Source: Pseudomonas fluorescens
GTDB lineage: Bacteria; Pseudomonadota; Gammaproteobacteria; Pseudomonadales; Pseudomonadaceae
NCBI RefSeq assembly: GCF_001307275.1
Contig: NZ_CP012831.1
Location: 6,564,501 to 6,628,500 of the forward strand
DNA: 64,000 nucleotides
Reading direction: 5' to 3'
The notes beneath the pieces are model-generated. The model was not told where the DNA came from, did not search any database, and saw only the letters and a list, made by a program, of their open reading frames with translations. The position numbers were made by a program, and so were the translations under genes. Below are positions 36,197 through 44,670 of this stretch, piece by piece (positions within the stretch are counted from its first letter, which is position 1; each line of letters begins with the position of its first letter).

Positions 36197-37264
36197 TCAG
36201 TAGCGCAACGGCCACAGCCGTGCGCGCTGGCGAAATCTCTGCCAGAGGCGCGCAAGGCCCTCTGGCTCCTTGATCAGGAACAGGATGATCAGGGCACCGA
36301 ATATCATCTTCTGCAGGTTCTCCACCTGGCCGGCGTCCACCAGCCCGCCAGGCAGCAGCGACACCAGGTTCGAAAGCAACACCGGAAACAGCACGATGAA
36401 GGCCGCACCGAGAAAGTTGCCCAGCAGACTGCCGAGGCCGCCGATAATGATGATGAACAGGATCTGGAACGAGCGGTTCAGATCGAAGCCGTGGGGCTCC
36501 ACGGTGCCCAGGTAAGCGAAGGCCCACAGGGCACCGGCCACTCCGAGGAAAAACCCACTGATGGCGAACGCCAGCAGCTTGGTTTTCGCCAACGCAATGC
36601 CGATGACCGCAGCGGCAGTGTCCATGTCGCGCACCGCCATCCAGTTGCGCCCCAACTCGCTGCGCACCAGGTTCTTGCCCAGCCAGAACAGCGCTACCAC
36701 CACGCTCAGGGTCAACAGATAGCGGCCGGCCGGCGCGTCGAGGTTCACCCCGAATACGTCCAGGCGCGGCGCACTGATCACGCCCGAGGCGCTGTTGTTG
36801 GAAAACCAACTGAACCGGGTCAGCGCCCAGGTCACGAAGAATTGCGCCGCCAGGGTCGAGACCAGCAGGTAGAAGCCTTTGATGCGCAGGCTCGGCAGGC
36901 CGAACAGCACCGCCACCAGCGCTGCCGTCAACCCACCCAGGGCGATACTGACCAACAACGGCAAGCCGGCGACCCGTATTTCAAGGTTGTAGGTGGCAAA
37001 GGCTCCCACCGCCATGAACGCCGCCGAACCGAGGGAGAGTTGCCCGGCATAACCGGTGAGCAAATTGAGCCCCAACCCGGCCAGGGACAGCACCAGGAAC
37101 GGAATCAGGATCGCGCTGAACCAATAGTCATTGCCCAGCCAGGGCACCACGACGAAGGCGAACAGCAGCAAGGCGGCCAGCCCGTGACGATCCTGGCGCA
37201 GGGCGAAGACCCGGCGGTCCTGGGCATAGCGGGTGTTGAACTGACCTGTTTCTCGATAAAACAT
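36197..37264 (-). CDS. ABC transporter permease, LivM-like
   Basis: This 355-residue inner-membrane permease has about nine hydrophobic segments and the LivM hallmark LSLAGLGLNLLTGYAGQLSLGSAAFMAVGAF near residues 55-85. The EAA-like cytoplasmic loop with IGIALAKTKLLAFAISGFFLGVAGAL is also present. The ATG at 37264 was chosen because the upstream part of the longer frame is not hydrophobic and overlaps the livH-like coding region. Confidence 0.93.
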   Translation of the reverse strand: MFYRETGQFNTRYAQDRRVFALRQDRHGLAALLLFAFVVVPWLGNDYWFSAILIPFLVLSLAGLGLNLLTGYAGQLSLGSAAFMAVGAFATYNLEIRVAGLPLLVSIALGGLTAALVAVLFGLPSLRIKGFYLLVSTLAAQFFVTWALTRFSWFSNNSASGVISAPRLDVFGVNLDAPAGRYLLTLSVVVALFWLGKNLVRSELGRNWMAVRDMDTAAAVIGIALAKTKLLAFAISGFFLGVAGALWAFAYLGTVEPHGFDLNRSFQILFIIIIGGLGSLLGNFLGAAFIVLFPVLLSNLVSLLPGGLVDAGQVENLQKMIFGALIILFLIKEPEGLARLWQRFRQRARLWPLRY

Positions 37265-37275
37265 GAGTGTTCTCC

Positions 37276-38157
37276 CTAAACCCGTTCGATGGCCCGTTCG
37301 CCAAACAACCCCGCCGGACGTACCAGCAGAAACAACAGCGCCAGCACGTAGGGAAACCAGTTCTCGATGCCACTGCCGATGAAGGGCCCGAGGTAAACCT
37401 CCGCCAGCTTCTCCGAAGCCCCGATGATCAGGCCGCCGACAATCGCCCCGCTGATGGAGGTGAACCCACCGATGATCAGCACCGGCAAGGCCTTGAGCAC
37501 CACCAGCGAGAGCGAGAACTGCACGCCCAGGCGAGCGCCCCAGAGCAGGCCGGCGACCAACCCGACAAACCCCGCCACCGCCCACACCACCACCCAGACC
37601 CGCTGCAAACGAATGCCCACGGCCAACGCCGCCAGTGGGTCATCGGCCACCGCCCGCAACGACAATCCGAGCCGGGTCTTGTTGAACAGCCAGGACAACA
37701 GCAGCACCAGGAACGCTGCGGTCACTGCGGCAAAAATGTCGAACTGCGACAACAACATCCCGCCCAACTCCAGCGGCTCATCACTGATACCCAGTTCCAG
37801 GCCATGCACCTGGGCGCCCCACAGCGCCTGGGCGAAACCTTCGATGACGTAGGACAGCCCGAGGGTGGCCATGAACAGGGTGATCGGTGAACGGTTGACC
37901 AAGGGCCGCAGCACCACCCGCTCCACCGCCACCGCGATCAGCACCATGGCCGCCAGGCTGATGACGAACGCCAGCCAGAACGGCACACCGCGCTCCAGCA
38001 GGCTGACGAAGGTCAGCGCCGAGAACAGCACCATCGCACCCTGGGCAAAATTGAACACCCCGGAGGCCTTGTAGATCAGCACGAAACCGATGGCCACCAA
38101 GGCGTACATCACCCCCGCCAACAACCCGCCAATCAATACTTCAAAGAAAAATTCCAT
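37276..38157 (-). CDS. ABC transporter permease, LivH-like
   Basis: This 293-residue permease starts MEFFFEVLIGGLLAGVMYALVAIGFVLIYKASGVFNFAQG, the standard LivH opening. It carries the family motif GGFTSISGAIVGGLIIGASEKLAEVY near the C-terminus. Eight or so membrane helices are expected. It pairs with the LivM-like protein, 11 bases downstream. Confidence 0.94.
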   Translation of the reverse strand: MEFFFEVLIGGLLAGVMYALVAIGFVLIYKASGVFNFAQGAMVLFSALTFVSLLERGVPFWLAFVISLAAMVLIAVAVERVVLRPLVNRSPITLFMATLGLSYVIEGFAQALWGAQVHGLELGISDEPLELGGMLLSQFDIFAAVTAAFLVLLLSWLFNKTRLGLSLRAVADDPLAALAVGIRLQRVWVVVWAVAGFVGLVAGLLWGARLGVQFSLSLVVLKALPVLIIGGFTSISGAIVGGLIIGASEKLAEVYLGPFIGSGIENWFPYVLALLFLLVRPAGLFGERAIERV

Positions 38158-38224
38158 CGCCGCTCCTATTCTGCGGACGCAACTTACCTGCCCTCCCTGG
38201 TGGGAAGGTGTCGAATATCCGGTA

Positions 38225-39007
38225 TCAGTGGCGAGTGCCCAGGTAGGCCGAAATGACCTCGGGGTTCTGCCGTACGTCTTCAGGCGAGCCGTCGCCGATC
38301 TTGCGACCGTAATCGAGCACCACCACGTGGTCGCTGATGTCCATGACCACGCCGATATCGTGCTCGATCAACACCACCGTCGTGCCCAACTCACGGTTGA
38401 TGTCGACGATAAAGCGGCTCATCTGCTGCTTCTCGTCGGCGTTCATCCCGGCCATGGGCTCGTCCAGCAGCAACAGCCGAGGCTCCGCCGCCAGCGCGCG
38501 GGCCAACTCCACCCGTTTCTGCAAGCCATAGGGCAGCGTGCCCACCAGGACGTCGCGCCAAGGCTGCAAATGCAGGAATGCGATGACCCGCTCGGCCGCT
38601 TCGCGCTGACGGTCATCCTCGGCCCGGGCGCGACCGATGCGCAGTGCCTGTTCGATCCAGGTGCTGCGGCGCTTGAGGTTGCGTCCGGTGAGCACGTTGT
38701 CGAGCACGCTCATGCCCTTGAACAGCGCGATATTCTGGAATGTCCGGGCAATGCCGCGGACCGCCACGTCATGTGGGCGCATCCGGCGCCGCTCCTGTCG
38801 ATCAAAACGGATGTGCCCGTCCTGGGCCTGGTACACGCCGCTGATGACGTTCAGCAGCGAACTCTTGCCGGCGCCGTTGGGGCCGATCAAGGCACAGATT
38901 TCACCGGCGACGACGCGAAAGCTGATGTCCGTGACCGCCTTGACGCCTTTGAATGACAGCGAAATATGCTCCAGCTCCAGCAAATGCGTGATGGCCGTCT
39001 GGGTCAT
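38225..39007 (-). CDS. Branched-chain-amino-acid-type ABC transporter ATPase, LivG-like
   Basis: This 260-residue ATPase has Walker A GPNGAGKSS, the LivG-specific insert around RTFQNIALFKGMSVLDNVL, a degenerate signature region LPYGLQKRVELARALA and Walker B LLLLDEPMAGMN. The ATG at 39007 has GAGGAGA upstream. The longer open frame reaching 39415 is the antisense-like shadow of the preceding gene. It lies 13 bases downstream of the truncated AMP-ligase gene. Confidence 0.93.
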   Translation of the reverse strand: MTQTAITHLLELEHISLSFKGVKAVTDISFRVVAGEICALIGPNGAGKSSLLNVISGVYQAQDGHIRFDRQERRRMRPHDVAVRGIARTFQNIALFKGMSVLDNVLTGRNLKRRSTWIEQALRIGRARAEDDRQREAAERVIAFLHLQPWRDVLVGTLPYGLQKRVELARALAAEPRLLLLDEPMAGMNADEKQQMSRFIVDINRELGTTVVLIEHDIGVVMDISDHVVVLDYGRKIGDGSPEDVRQNPEVISAYLGTRH

Positions 39008-39020
39008 GGGGCGTCTCCTC

Positions 39021-40181
39021 TCAGGCCAGTTGCGACTGGAGACCCGTCCAGTCATCGGTGGTGTGCTGCACCAGGTTCGGCGGCGCTTGCCAGTGAGCCC
39101 CGTCGTCCCACTGGCGAACCTCGATACCCAATGCCTGGAAAAATGCCTGGGTTTCGGGCGGCAAGGCATCGCCCACCAGCAGCGGCGCGCGGGTCCGGGA
39201 AAACCCCAGCACGTCGCGCAACGGCCGGCGAACCAGCCAGTCCCCCAGATGCCGTTGCAACAGCCCCGGCTGCGCTGCCAAGGCCCAGTCCACCAGCCCG
39301 CGGGACCAACTGCCCGGCTCCGGCAAACGTTCGAGCGCATAGCGGTGCAAACGCTCGTAGGTTTCCCGCGTCCCGGCCACCAGCGTCGGGCCCAGCTCGC
39401 GACGATCGCGATCACGGGTCGCCAGGTTCTCAGGAAAGTTCAGGCGAAAACCGGCCATCAACCAGGGCGCCAGCAGATAGCGAGCTTGCCCGCCCGAGGC
39501 GAACGCCCGGGCGGCCAATGCCTCTTCCTGCCGGCCCAGCCCTTCGCGCGCCAACAGCCGCTGCCCCTCCTGCAACAGTTCGGCGTGGCTGACGCGTTGT
39601 TCCTCCATCGCCCGTCCACTTCCGCGATAAAAAACAAAGGCCGTCTGCAGCACTTGCCCTTGCGGGGCCAGGTCAACGATTGGCCGCTCGGCAGCCAACG
39701 CGGCGTAATCCAGCGCTTGCGCAAATGGCGCCGAATCCGACAGGCCACGCTTATCGAGGTAGACCCACACCCCCACGGCCACCTGCGCCGCACGCAGACG
39801 CAGCATTTCTTCCACGCCTTCGACCAGGACGAAATCCGGCTGCAGCGTGGCGAGCCGTTGCACCTGTTCGGCCGCCGTCTCCAGCGGGTCGAACAGACTC
39901 GCCACGCCACCCAGCCATTGCGCGGCCAAGGCGGCAAGCAGCGCCTGCGGCCTGGGTCGACTGATGATCGTCAGGGTCGCGCCCGCCGCAAAACCGCGGG
40001 CTTGCAGGGCACTGGCGAAATGGCGCACCTCGTCGGCCACGTGCGCCCAGGTCCGCTCCTGCCAGACACCCAGGTGCTTGTGGCGCAGCGCGACGTCCGT
40101 GCCATGCTCCAGCGCCTGGCGCTGCAACCACTGGGGCAAGCTGGCCGGGACCGGGTCGAGGGTGTCGGTGAACGTGCCCAT
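39021..40181 (-). CDS. Truncated, degenerate AMP-forming acyl-CoA synthetase-like protein
   Basis: This 386-residue protein resembles the N-terminal half of long-chain acyl-CoA synthetases: LPQWLQRQALEHGTDVALRHK, then VASLFDPLETAAEQVQRLATLQPDFVLVEG, and LNFPENLATRDRDRRELGPTLVAGTRETYE. The phosphate-binding loop (normally YTSGTTG-PKG) has become FYRGSGRAMEEQ. The protein stops just where the YGQTE motif should begin, so the ATP-binding half and C-terminal catalytic lysine are missing. Full enzymes have about 600-650 residues. The frame is open and fits tightly in the operon (14 bases after sfnG, 13 before livG), so it may be kept as a binding or regulatory protein. Related Liv-type operons often carry a full ligase. 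Confidence 0.75.
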   Translation of the reverse strand: MGTFTDTLDPVPASLPQWLQRQALEHGTDVALRHKHLGVWQERTWAHVADEVRHFASALQARGFAAGATLTIISRPRPQALLAALAAQWLGGVASLFDPLETAAEQVQRLATLQPDFVLVEGVEEMLRLRAAQVAVGVWVYLDKRGLSDSAPFAQALDYAALAAERPIVDLAPQGQVLQTAFVFYRGSGRAMEEQRVSHAELLQEGQRLLAREGLGRQEEALAARAFASGGQARYLLAPWLMAGFRLNFPENLATRDRDRRELGPTLVAGTRETYERLHRYALERLPEPGSWSRGLVDWALAAQPGLLQRHLGDWLVRRPLRDVLGFSRTRAPLLVGDALPPETQAFFQALGIEVRQWDDGAHWQAPPNLVQHTTDDWTGLQSQLA

Positions 40182-40195
40182 GCTGCCTCCCGCGC

Positions 40196-41293
40196 CTAAG
40201 CGACCGCCGCCGTTGGGGCTGCCGCTTTGCGTTGCTCAAGCTCACGCACCAGCGGCAGGACCTTACGACCGAAATACTCGACTTCTTCCTGGAAGTGCAG
40301 GAAACCGGCGAGCACCAGATCCACGCCTACCGCCTTGAGCGCGACGATGCGTTCGGCGATCTGCTGCGGCGTGCCGATCAAGTTGGTCTTGAAGCCATCG
40401 TTGTATTGCACCAGGTCCTCGAAGCTGGACTTGGCCCAGTTGCCCTCGCCTTCCGGGCTGGACTTGCCGGCCTGCTTCGCCGCATCGCCGAAGGCATTGA
40501 CGGCCTCGGGATCGGCCTGGTCGATGATCTGGGCGAGGACCGCACGCGCCTCTTCTTCCGTGTCGCGGGCAATGACAAAGGCGTTAACACCGACCTTGAC
40601 CTTGTGGTTGTTGGCCGCGGCTTTCGCCTGGAGGTCATCGATCTGCGCCTTGACGCCTTCCACGGTATTGCCGTTGGTGAAGTACCAGTCCGATACCCGG
40701 GCGGCCATGTCCCGAGCCGCACGTGAGCTGCCTCCCTGGAAGATCTCCGGGTGCTGCTGCAGTGGTTTTGGCTTGAGGGTGTAGTCGTGGAAGCGGTAGA
40801 AATCACCGCGCAAGGTGAAGTTGTCGGTGGTCCAGATGCCCTTGAGCGCAGTGATGAATTCTTCGGAACGGCGATAGCGCTCATCGTGCTCCAGCCACGG
40901 CTCGCCAATGGCGGTGAACTCGCCCTTGAACCAGCCCGATACGATGTTGACCGCCACCCGGCCGCCGGTCAGGTGGTCGATGGTTGCGATCTGCTTGGCC
41001 AACACCGACGGCGTCCACGGCCCCGGCAGTACCGCGGCGATGACTTTCAGGCGCGTGGTGGCGGCCAGCAAGGCATGACTGAACGCGACGGACTCGTGCT
41101 GGTATTCAGCCCCGTAGCCGGCGGTAAAGCGCACTTGCGACAGGGCGTAGTCGAAGCCGGCCGCTTCAGCGATCTGGGCCAGCTTGCGGTTGTAGTCGAT
41201 GCCCCAGTCGGTGCGTTGTTCGATTTTGCTGACCACCAGACCGCCACTGACGTTGGGCACCCAGTAGGCAAATTTGATCGTGTCCTGGCTCAT
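40196..41293 (-). CDS. sfnG: FMNH2-dependent dimethylsulfone monooxygenase, SfnG-like
   Basis: This 365-residue bacterial-luciferase-family protein opens with IKFAYWVPNVSGGLVVSKIEQRTDWGIDYN. It carries the SsuD/SfnG block TGGRVAVNIVSGWFKGEFTAIGEPWLEHDERYRRSEEF. SfnG oxidises dimethyl sulfone to methanesulfinate using FMNH2 supplied by a separate reductase. The reductase gene lies directly upstream in the same operon. A related sulfonate monooxygenase activity cannot be excluded from sequence alone. Confidence 0.9.
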   Translation of the reverse strand: MSQDTIKFAYWVPNVSGGLVVSKIEQRTDWGIDYNRKLAQIAEAAGFDYALSQVRFTAGYGAEYQHESVAFSHALLAATTRLKVIAAVLPGPWTPSVLAKQIATIDHLTGGRVAVNIVSGWFKGEFTAIGEPWLEHDERYRRSEEFITALKGIWTTDNFTLRGDFYRFHDYTLKPKPLQQHPEIFQGGSSRAARDMAARVSDWYFTNGNTVEGVKAQIDDLQAKAAANNHKVKVGVNAFVIARDTEEEARAVLAQIIDQADPEAVNAFGDAAKQAGKSSPEGEGNWAKSSFEDLVQYNDGFKTNLIGTPQQIAERIVALKAVGVDLVLAGFLHFQEEVEYFGRKVLPLVRELEQRKAAAPTAAVA

Positions 41294-41332
41294 TGCATGT
41301 ACTCCACGGCTCGTTTTGAAAGGAAAAATGGA

Positions 41333-41896
41333 TCAGGCAGCACTGGCGTCACGCCGGGCGCCCGGGACCAGGCTCAGCAACGCCGACTCGACGGCGCGCT
41401 CGATACGCTCCAGCACCTGAGCACTGGAGATCCGGTATTGGCTGAAATCGGTTTCGCTGGCATAGACCCCCACTGGCAGGCTGAGGGCCTGGAAGAAGCC
41501 GAACAGGGGTCGCAACTGGTGGTCGATCATCAAGGCATGGCGATCCGAGCCACCTGTCGCGGCCAACAGCACCGGTACGTTCTTGAGGGCTTCGTGATGA
41601 ACGAAATCGAACAGGTGCTTGAACAGGCCGGTGTACGAGGCTCGATACACCGGGCTGGCGGCGATCAACAGATCGGCCGATTCAATGGCATTCAGATCCT
41701 CCTGCACGGCAGCCGGCAACGCCTCGCGACGCAACACCCCGGCGAACTGTGGACCGACCTTGGCCAATTCGATCAAGCGCACCTCGATCGGCAGTTGCTG
41801 CCCGAGCCGGTCCACCAACGCCTGGAGCAGTGCCAGGGTGCGTGACGGGTGCTGCACGCTGCCTGACACCGCCACCACTTTGAATTGCTTGCTCAT
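41333..41896 (-). CDS. msuE: NAD(P)H-dependent FMN reductase, MsuE family
   Basis: This 187-residue flavodoxin-like reductase has AVSGSVQHPSRTLALLQAL at the N-terminus and AASPVYRASYTGLFKHLFD near residues 104-124, both typical of MsuE/SsuE. It supplies reduced FMN to the monooxygenase encoded 39 bases downstream. It is the first gene of the minus-strand sulfur operon. A -24/-12 promoter lies about 50 bases upstream. Confidence 0.9.
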   Translation of the reverse strand: MSKQFKVVAVSGSVQHPSRTLALLQALVDRLGQQLPIEVRLIELAKVGPQFAGVLRREALPAAVQEDLNAIESADLLIAASPVYRASYTGLFKHLFDFVHHEALKNVPVLLAATGGSDRHALMIDHQLRPLFGFFQALSLPVGVYASETDFSQYRISSAQVLERIERAVESALLSLVPGARRDASAA

Positions 41897-41946
41897 CGCT
41901 TACCCCATGCCTGGAGACGCCACCTCAGCGTCTGCACAAGGTGTAG

Positions 41947-41962
41947 AGCAGCAACCGTGCCA
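41947..41962 (-). promoter_or_regulatory. Sigma-54 (-24/-12) promoter for the msuE operon
   Basis: On the minus strand TGGCACGGTTGCTGCT matches the consensus TGGCACG-N4-TTGCW except for one base. It keeps the invariant GG and GC ten bases apart, and it lies about 50 bases upstream of the msuE start. With an SfnR-like activator in the same island, this is strong evidence for sigma-54 control. Confidence 0.85.
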
Positions 41963-42015
41963 GTTAAATATTTCCTTACTAATCAATTAATTACATGAAA
42001 ATCCCAATCACTGCA

Positions 42016-42119
42016 CTGTCGCCCGACGGACAAGCTGTTGGTCCACTGTTGCCTGGCGAACACCTGGCCCGTCGATGTCCGTCGCGGCAACTGTTGCCCG
42101 GCACACAGTTGCGCAACAG
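42016..42119. promoter_or_regulatory. Repeated CTGTTGCC-type motifs between the two promoters, candidate activator sites
   Basis: Related motifs start at 42016 (CTGTCGCCCGACG), 42046 (CTGTTGCCTGGCG) and 42091 (CTGTTGCCCGGCA), 30 and 45 bases apart. Two inverted repeats built from the same core are also present: GGCAACTGTTGCC at 42086-42098 and CAGTTGCGCAACAG at 42106-42119. They lie between the msuE and sfnB promoters, where an enhancer-binding protein such as SfnR would bind. This function is inference. Confidence 0.5.
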
Positions 42120-42192
42120 ATTGTCCGCGGCCAGGACAGCCCTTGCGCTGATGAACGCCGTATGGACCCCGCATTTACGGGCGTTGGGCCTC

Positions 42193-42208
42193 GGGCATGG
42201 ACTGTGCA
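42193..42208 (+). promoter_or_regulatory. Candidate sigma-54 promoter for sfnB
   Basis: GGGCATGGACTGTGCA keeps GG and GC ten bases apart and matches about nine of the twelve defined consensus positions. It lies 66 bases upstream of the chosen sfnB start. Weaker than the msuE site. Confidence 0.5.
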
Positions 42209-42273
42209 ATGGCTTTTGGCACCGGCAGATTTTTCCCCTGCCCGCCGACTCGCCACCAAGAAGGAATATCAAC

Positions 42274-43518
42274 ATGACCGCACAGCAACACCACCTGCCG
42301 CCGATCCTTTCCACGGGCACCGACTATGAGCCCCTTGCCGAACGCTTCCGGCCGATCTTTGCACGCATCCAGGCCGGCGCCCTGGAGCGTGAGCAAACAC
42401 GCAGCCTGCCCTTTGAACAGGTGAAATGGCTGAAGGAAGCCGGCTTTGGCGCCGTCCGCGTACCGGTCGAATATGGCGGCGCCGGGGCCTCGCTGCCGCA
42501 GCTGTTGCAATTGCTGATCGAACTGGCTGAAGCCGACTCCAACCTGCCCCAGGCCTTGCGCGGGCACTTCGCATTCGTCGAGGACCGCCTCAATGCCCAC
42601 GCCAGTAGCCCACAGGACACCTGGTTCAAGCGCTTTGTCGAGGGTGAGTTGGTGGGCAATGCCTGGACGGAAGTCGGCGCGGTGAAAATCGGCGAAGTCG
42701 TCACCCGGGTTTCCCGCCAGGGTGATCAGTGGGTCGTCAACGGCACCAAGTACTACAGCACCGGCAGTATCTTCGCCGACTGGATCGACGTGTATGCCCA
42801 GCGCGACGACAACGGCGCCGACGTGATTGCCGCCGTCCGTGTGCACCAGCCGGGCGTCAAGCAAAGCGATGACTGGGACGGTTTTGGCCAACGCACCACC
42901 GGCAGCGGGACATCGCTGTTCGAGAACGCATTGGTCGAGGCAGAAAACCTCATCGACTTCTCTACCCGCTTCAAATACCAGACCGCGTTTTATCAACTGG
43001 TGTTGCTGGCCGTGCTGACCGGCGCCGGCCGCGCGGCGGTTCATGACATCACCGAGCAAGTGCGCAAACGCACGCGGGTCTTCAGCACCGGCAATGCCAG
43101 CGAAGTGAGCCAGGACGTGCAAGTGCAACAAGTGGTCGGCAGGGCATCGGCCCAGGTCTATGCCGCCGAAGCCACCACCCTGCGCGCCGCGAGCGCCTCC
43201 CAGCGCGCTTACGAAAGTCGCTTCAGCCAGGACGCCGAGACCGAGCACACCGCCAACATCGCCGCCGAACTGGAGTCGGCCCAGGCCCAGGTGGTGATTT
43301 CCGACCTGGTGCTGCGCGCCACCAGCGACCTGTTCAATGCCCTCGGTGCTTCGGCCACCAGCACCAGCAAGGCCCTCGACCGTCACTGGCGCAATGCCCG
43401 CACCGCGGCCTCGCATAATCCGTTGATCTACAAGGAGCGCATTATTGGTGATTGGGAAATCAACGGTACGGAACCGCCGTATGTCTGGCAGATTGGCGGG
43501 GGCTCGAAGCAGCTTTGA
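42274..43518 (+). CDS. sfnB: SfnB-family acyl-CoA dehydrogenase-like sulfur-acquisition oxidoreductase
   Basis: This 414-residue flavoprotein of the acyl-CoA dehydrogenase fold belongs to the SfnB/DszC-like branch. It has FEQVKWLKEAGFGAVRVPVEYGGAG near residue 50. A central FAD domain carries VNGTKYYSTGSIFADWIDVYA. The helical C-terminal domain ends TASHNPLIYKERIIGDWEINGTEPPYVWQIGGG. Such proteins are induced by sulfate starvation and probably oxidise a sulfur-containing carbon compound. I chose the ATG at 42274 because AAGGAAT precedes it; the open frame extends further upstream but that stretch holds promoter motifs. Divergent from the msuE operon. Confidence 0.9.
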   Translation: MTAQQHHLPPILSTGTDYEPLAERFRPIFARIQAGALEREQTRSLPFEQVKWLKEAGFGAVRVPVEYGGAGASLPQLLQLLIELAEADSNLPQALRGHFAFVEDRLNAHASSPQDTWFKRFVEGELVGNAWTEVGAVKIGEVVTRVSRQGDQWVVNGTKYYSTGSIFADWIDVYAQRDDNGADVIAAVRVHQPGVKQSDDWDGFGQRTTGSGTSLFENALVEAENLIDFSTRFKYQTAFYQLVLLAVLTGAGRAAVHDITEQVRKRTRVFSTGNASEVSQDVQVQQVVGRASAQVYAAEATTLRAASASQRAYESRFSQDAETEHTANIAAELESAQAQVVISDLVLRATSDLFNALGASATSTSKALDRHWRNARTAASHNPLIYKERIIGDWEINGTEPPYVWQIGGGSKQL

Positions 43519-44100
43519 GCAGGCTTGCTCGCGATGGCGGTGGTTCAGCTACATGGATGTCGGGCTGGCTGGCCTCATCGCGAGCAAGCTCGCTCCCACA
43601 GGGGGTCTGGGTTGAACATGGGGTTCGTGTCCACTGGAGATCGAGTGTGGGAGCGAGCTGGCTCGCGATGGCGGTGGTTCAGCTACATGGATGTCGGGCT
43701 GGCTGGCCTCATCGCGAGCAAGCTCGCTCCCACAGGGGGTCTGGGTTGAACATGGGGTTCGTGTCCACTGGAGATCGAGTGTGGGAGCGAGCCTGCTCGC
43801 GATGGCGGTGGTTCATCTGCATGGATGTCGGGCTGGCTGGCCTCATCGCGAGCAAGCTTGCTCCCATAGGGGTTCTGGGTTGCACATGGGTTTCGTGTCC
43901 ACTGGAGATCGAGTGTGGGAGCGAGCTGGCTCGCGATAGCGGTGGTTCATCTGCATGGATGTCGGGCTGGCTGGCCTCATCGCGAGCAAGCTCGCTCCCA
44001 CAGGGGGGCTGGGTTGAACATGGGGTTCGTGTCCACTGGAGATCGAGTGTGGGAGCGAGCCTGCTCGCGATGGCGGTGGTTCAGTTGCATGGATGCCTGT
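43511..44100. repeat. Tandem array of 134-bp units, each containing a REPIN
   Basis: Unit starts at about 43511, 43645, 43779, 43913 and 44047 are exactly 134 bases apart, giving four units and a partial fifth. Each full unit has a REP palindrome (GTGGGAGCGAGC then GCTCGCGAT), a spacer with ATGGATG, the inverted REP, and a conserved linker containing TTCGTGTCCACTGGAGATCG. Units differ at a few positions. The first unit overlaps the last codons of sfnB. Long open frames running through it are a by-product of the repeat. Confidence 0.95.
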
Positions 44101-44103
44101 TCC

Positions 44104-44469
44104 TTACGCCACACGTTCGACGTAGTGGGATTCCCCACCTCCAGTCGCGCCCGATAACCAACCCCATACGAAGCTCAACGTCGTACGCCCTGCTTGATCG
44201 ACACTCACCGTCCCTCGAGACCAGCCGGAAAGAATCTCACCCTCCGTAGTCAAGCATTGGAAGAGAAGTTCAATGGTATCGGGACCCGTTATGCGTCCGA
44301 CTTGATTGCCCAGGCGAATCCGGCCGCCTTGGTAAGTGCTCGAAATGGCACCGTTCTCGACGAGGTAATGAAACACCGTGCCTGCGCCAGAGAGTCCTTG
44401 GGCGTTGTCCGCCACCGTAAACCGGCGATTGTGCAAACGATCGCTGATTGGAGAAAAGGGAATTTCCAT
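44104..44469 (-). CDS. Small conserved protein, beta-strand-rich
   Basis: This 121-residue protein has the patterns GAGTVFHYLVENGAISSTYQGGRIRLGN and LLFQCLTTEGEILSGWSRG, ending in SGATGGGESHYVE. They resemble a small family often mis-annotated as N-acetylglutamate synthase, likely an avidin- or lipocalin-like barrel. No signal peptide or catalytic motif is seen. Its 3' end abuts the tandem REPIN array. Confidence 0.65.
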   Translation of the reverse strand: MEIPFSPISDRLHNRRFTVADNAQGLSGAGTVFHYLVENGAISSTYQGGRIRLGNQVGRITGPDTIELLFQCLTTEGEILSGWSRGTVSVDQAGRTTLSFVWGWLSGATGGGESHYVERVA

Positions 44470-44670
44470 GAATGTCGCGTCCTCTAGTCGAGATATTCCA
44501 TTGCGGCCGTCGATGACCCTGAATCATTTTTGTCGCCACTGGTAAAGCCCCCCGGGCAAGTACCGAGTCGCAGGGCAAGCTGCCTACCTCTCCACAAAGC
44601 CGACGGGAACTCATCCCAGACGATCAAAACACTGGCATCATGCCTTTTTCCTTGCACTCATGGAGTGACT

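Noticed and set aside
38225..39415. 396-codon frame as one livG-like protein
   Set aside because: The first 136 residues are a shadow of the ligase-like gene; the ABC domain starts at 39007 with a good ribosome site.
41995..42273. 93-codon N-terminal extension of sfnB
   Set aside because: The stretch contains promoter-like and repeated motifs and is not acyl-CoA-dehydrogenase-like; AAGGAAT before the ATG at 42274 marks the real start.
43511..44100. CRISPR-like repeat array
   Set aside because: Unit length is 134 bases with REP palindromes and the spacers are also repeated; no unique spacers and no cas genes.
43452..44249. 265-codon open frame with an internally repeated protein
   Set aside because: It runs through the 134-bp repeat array. 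The repeat period is not a multiple of three, so the frame stays open only because REP sequences lack stops; there is no ribosome site or family match.
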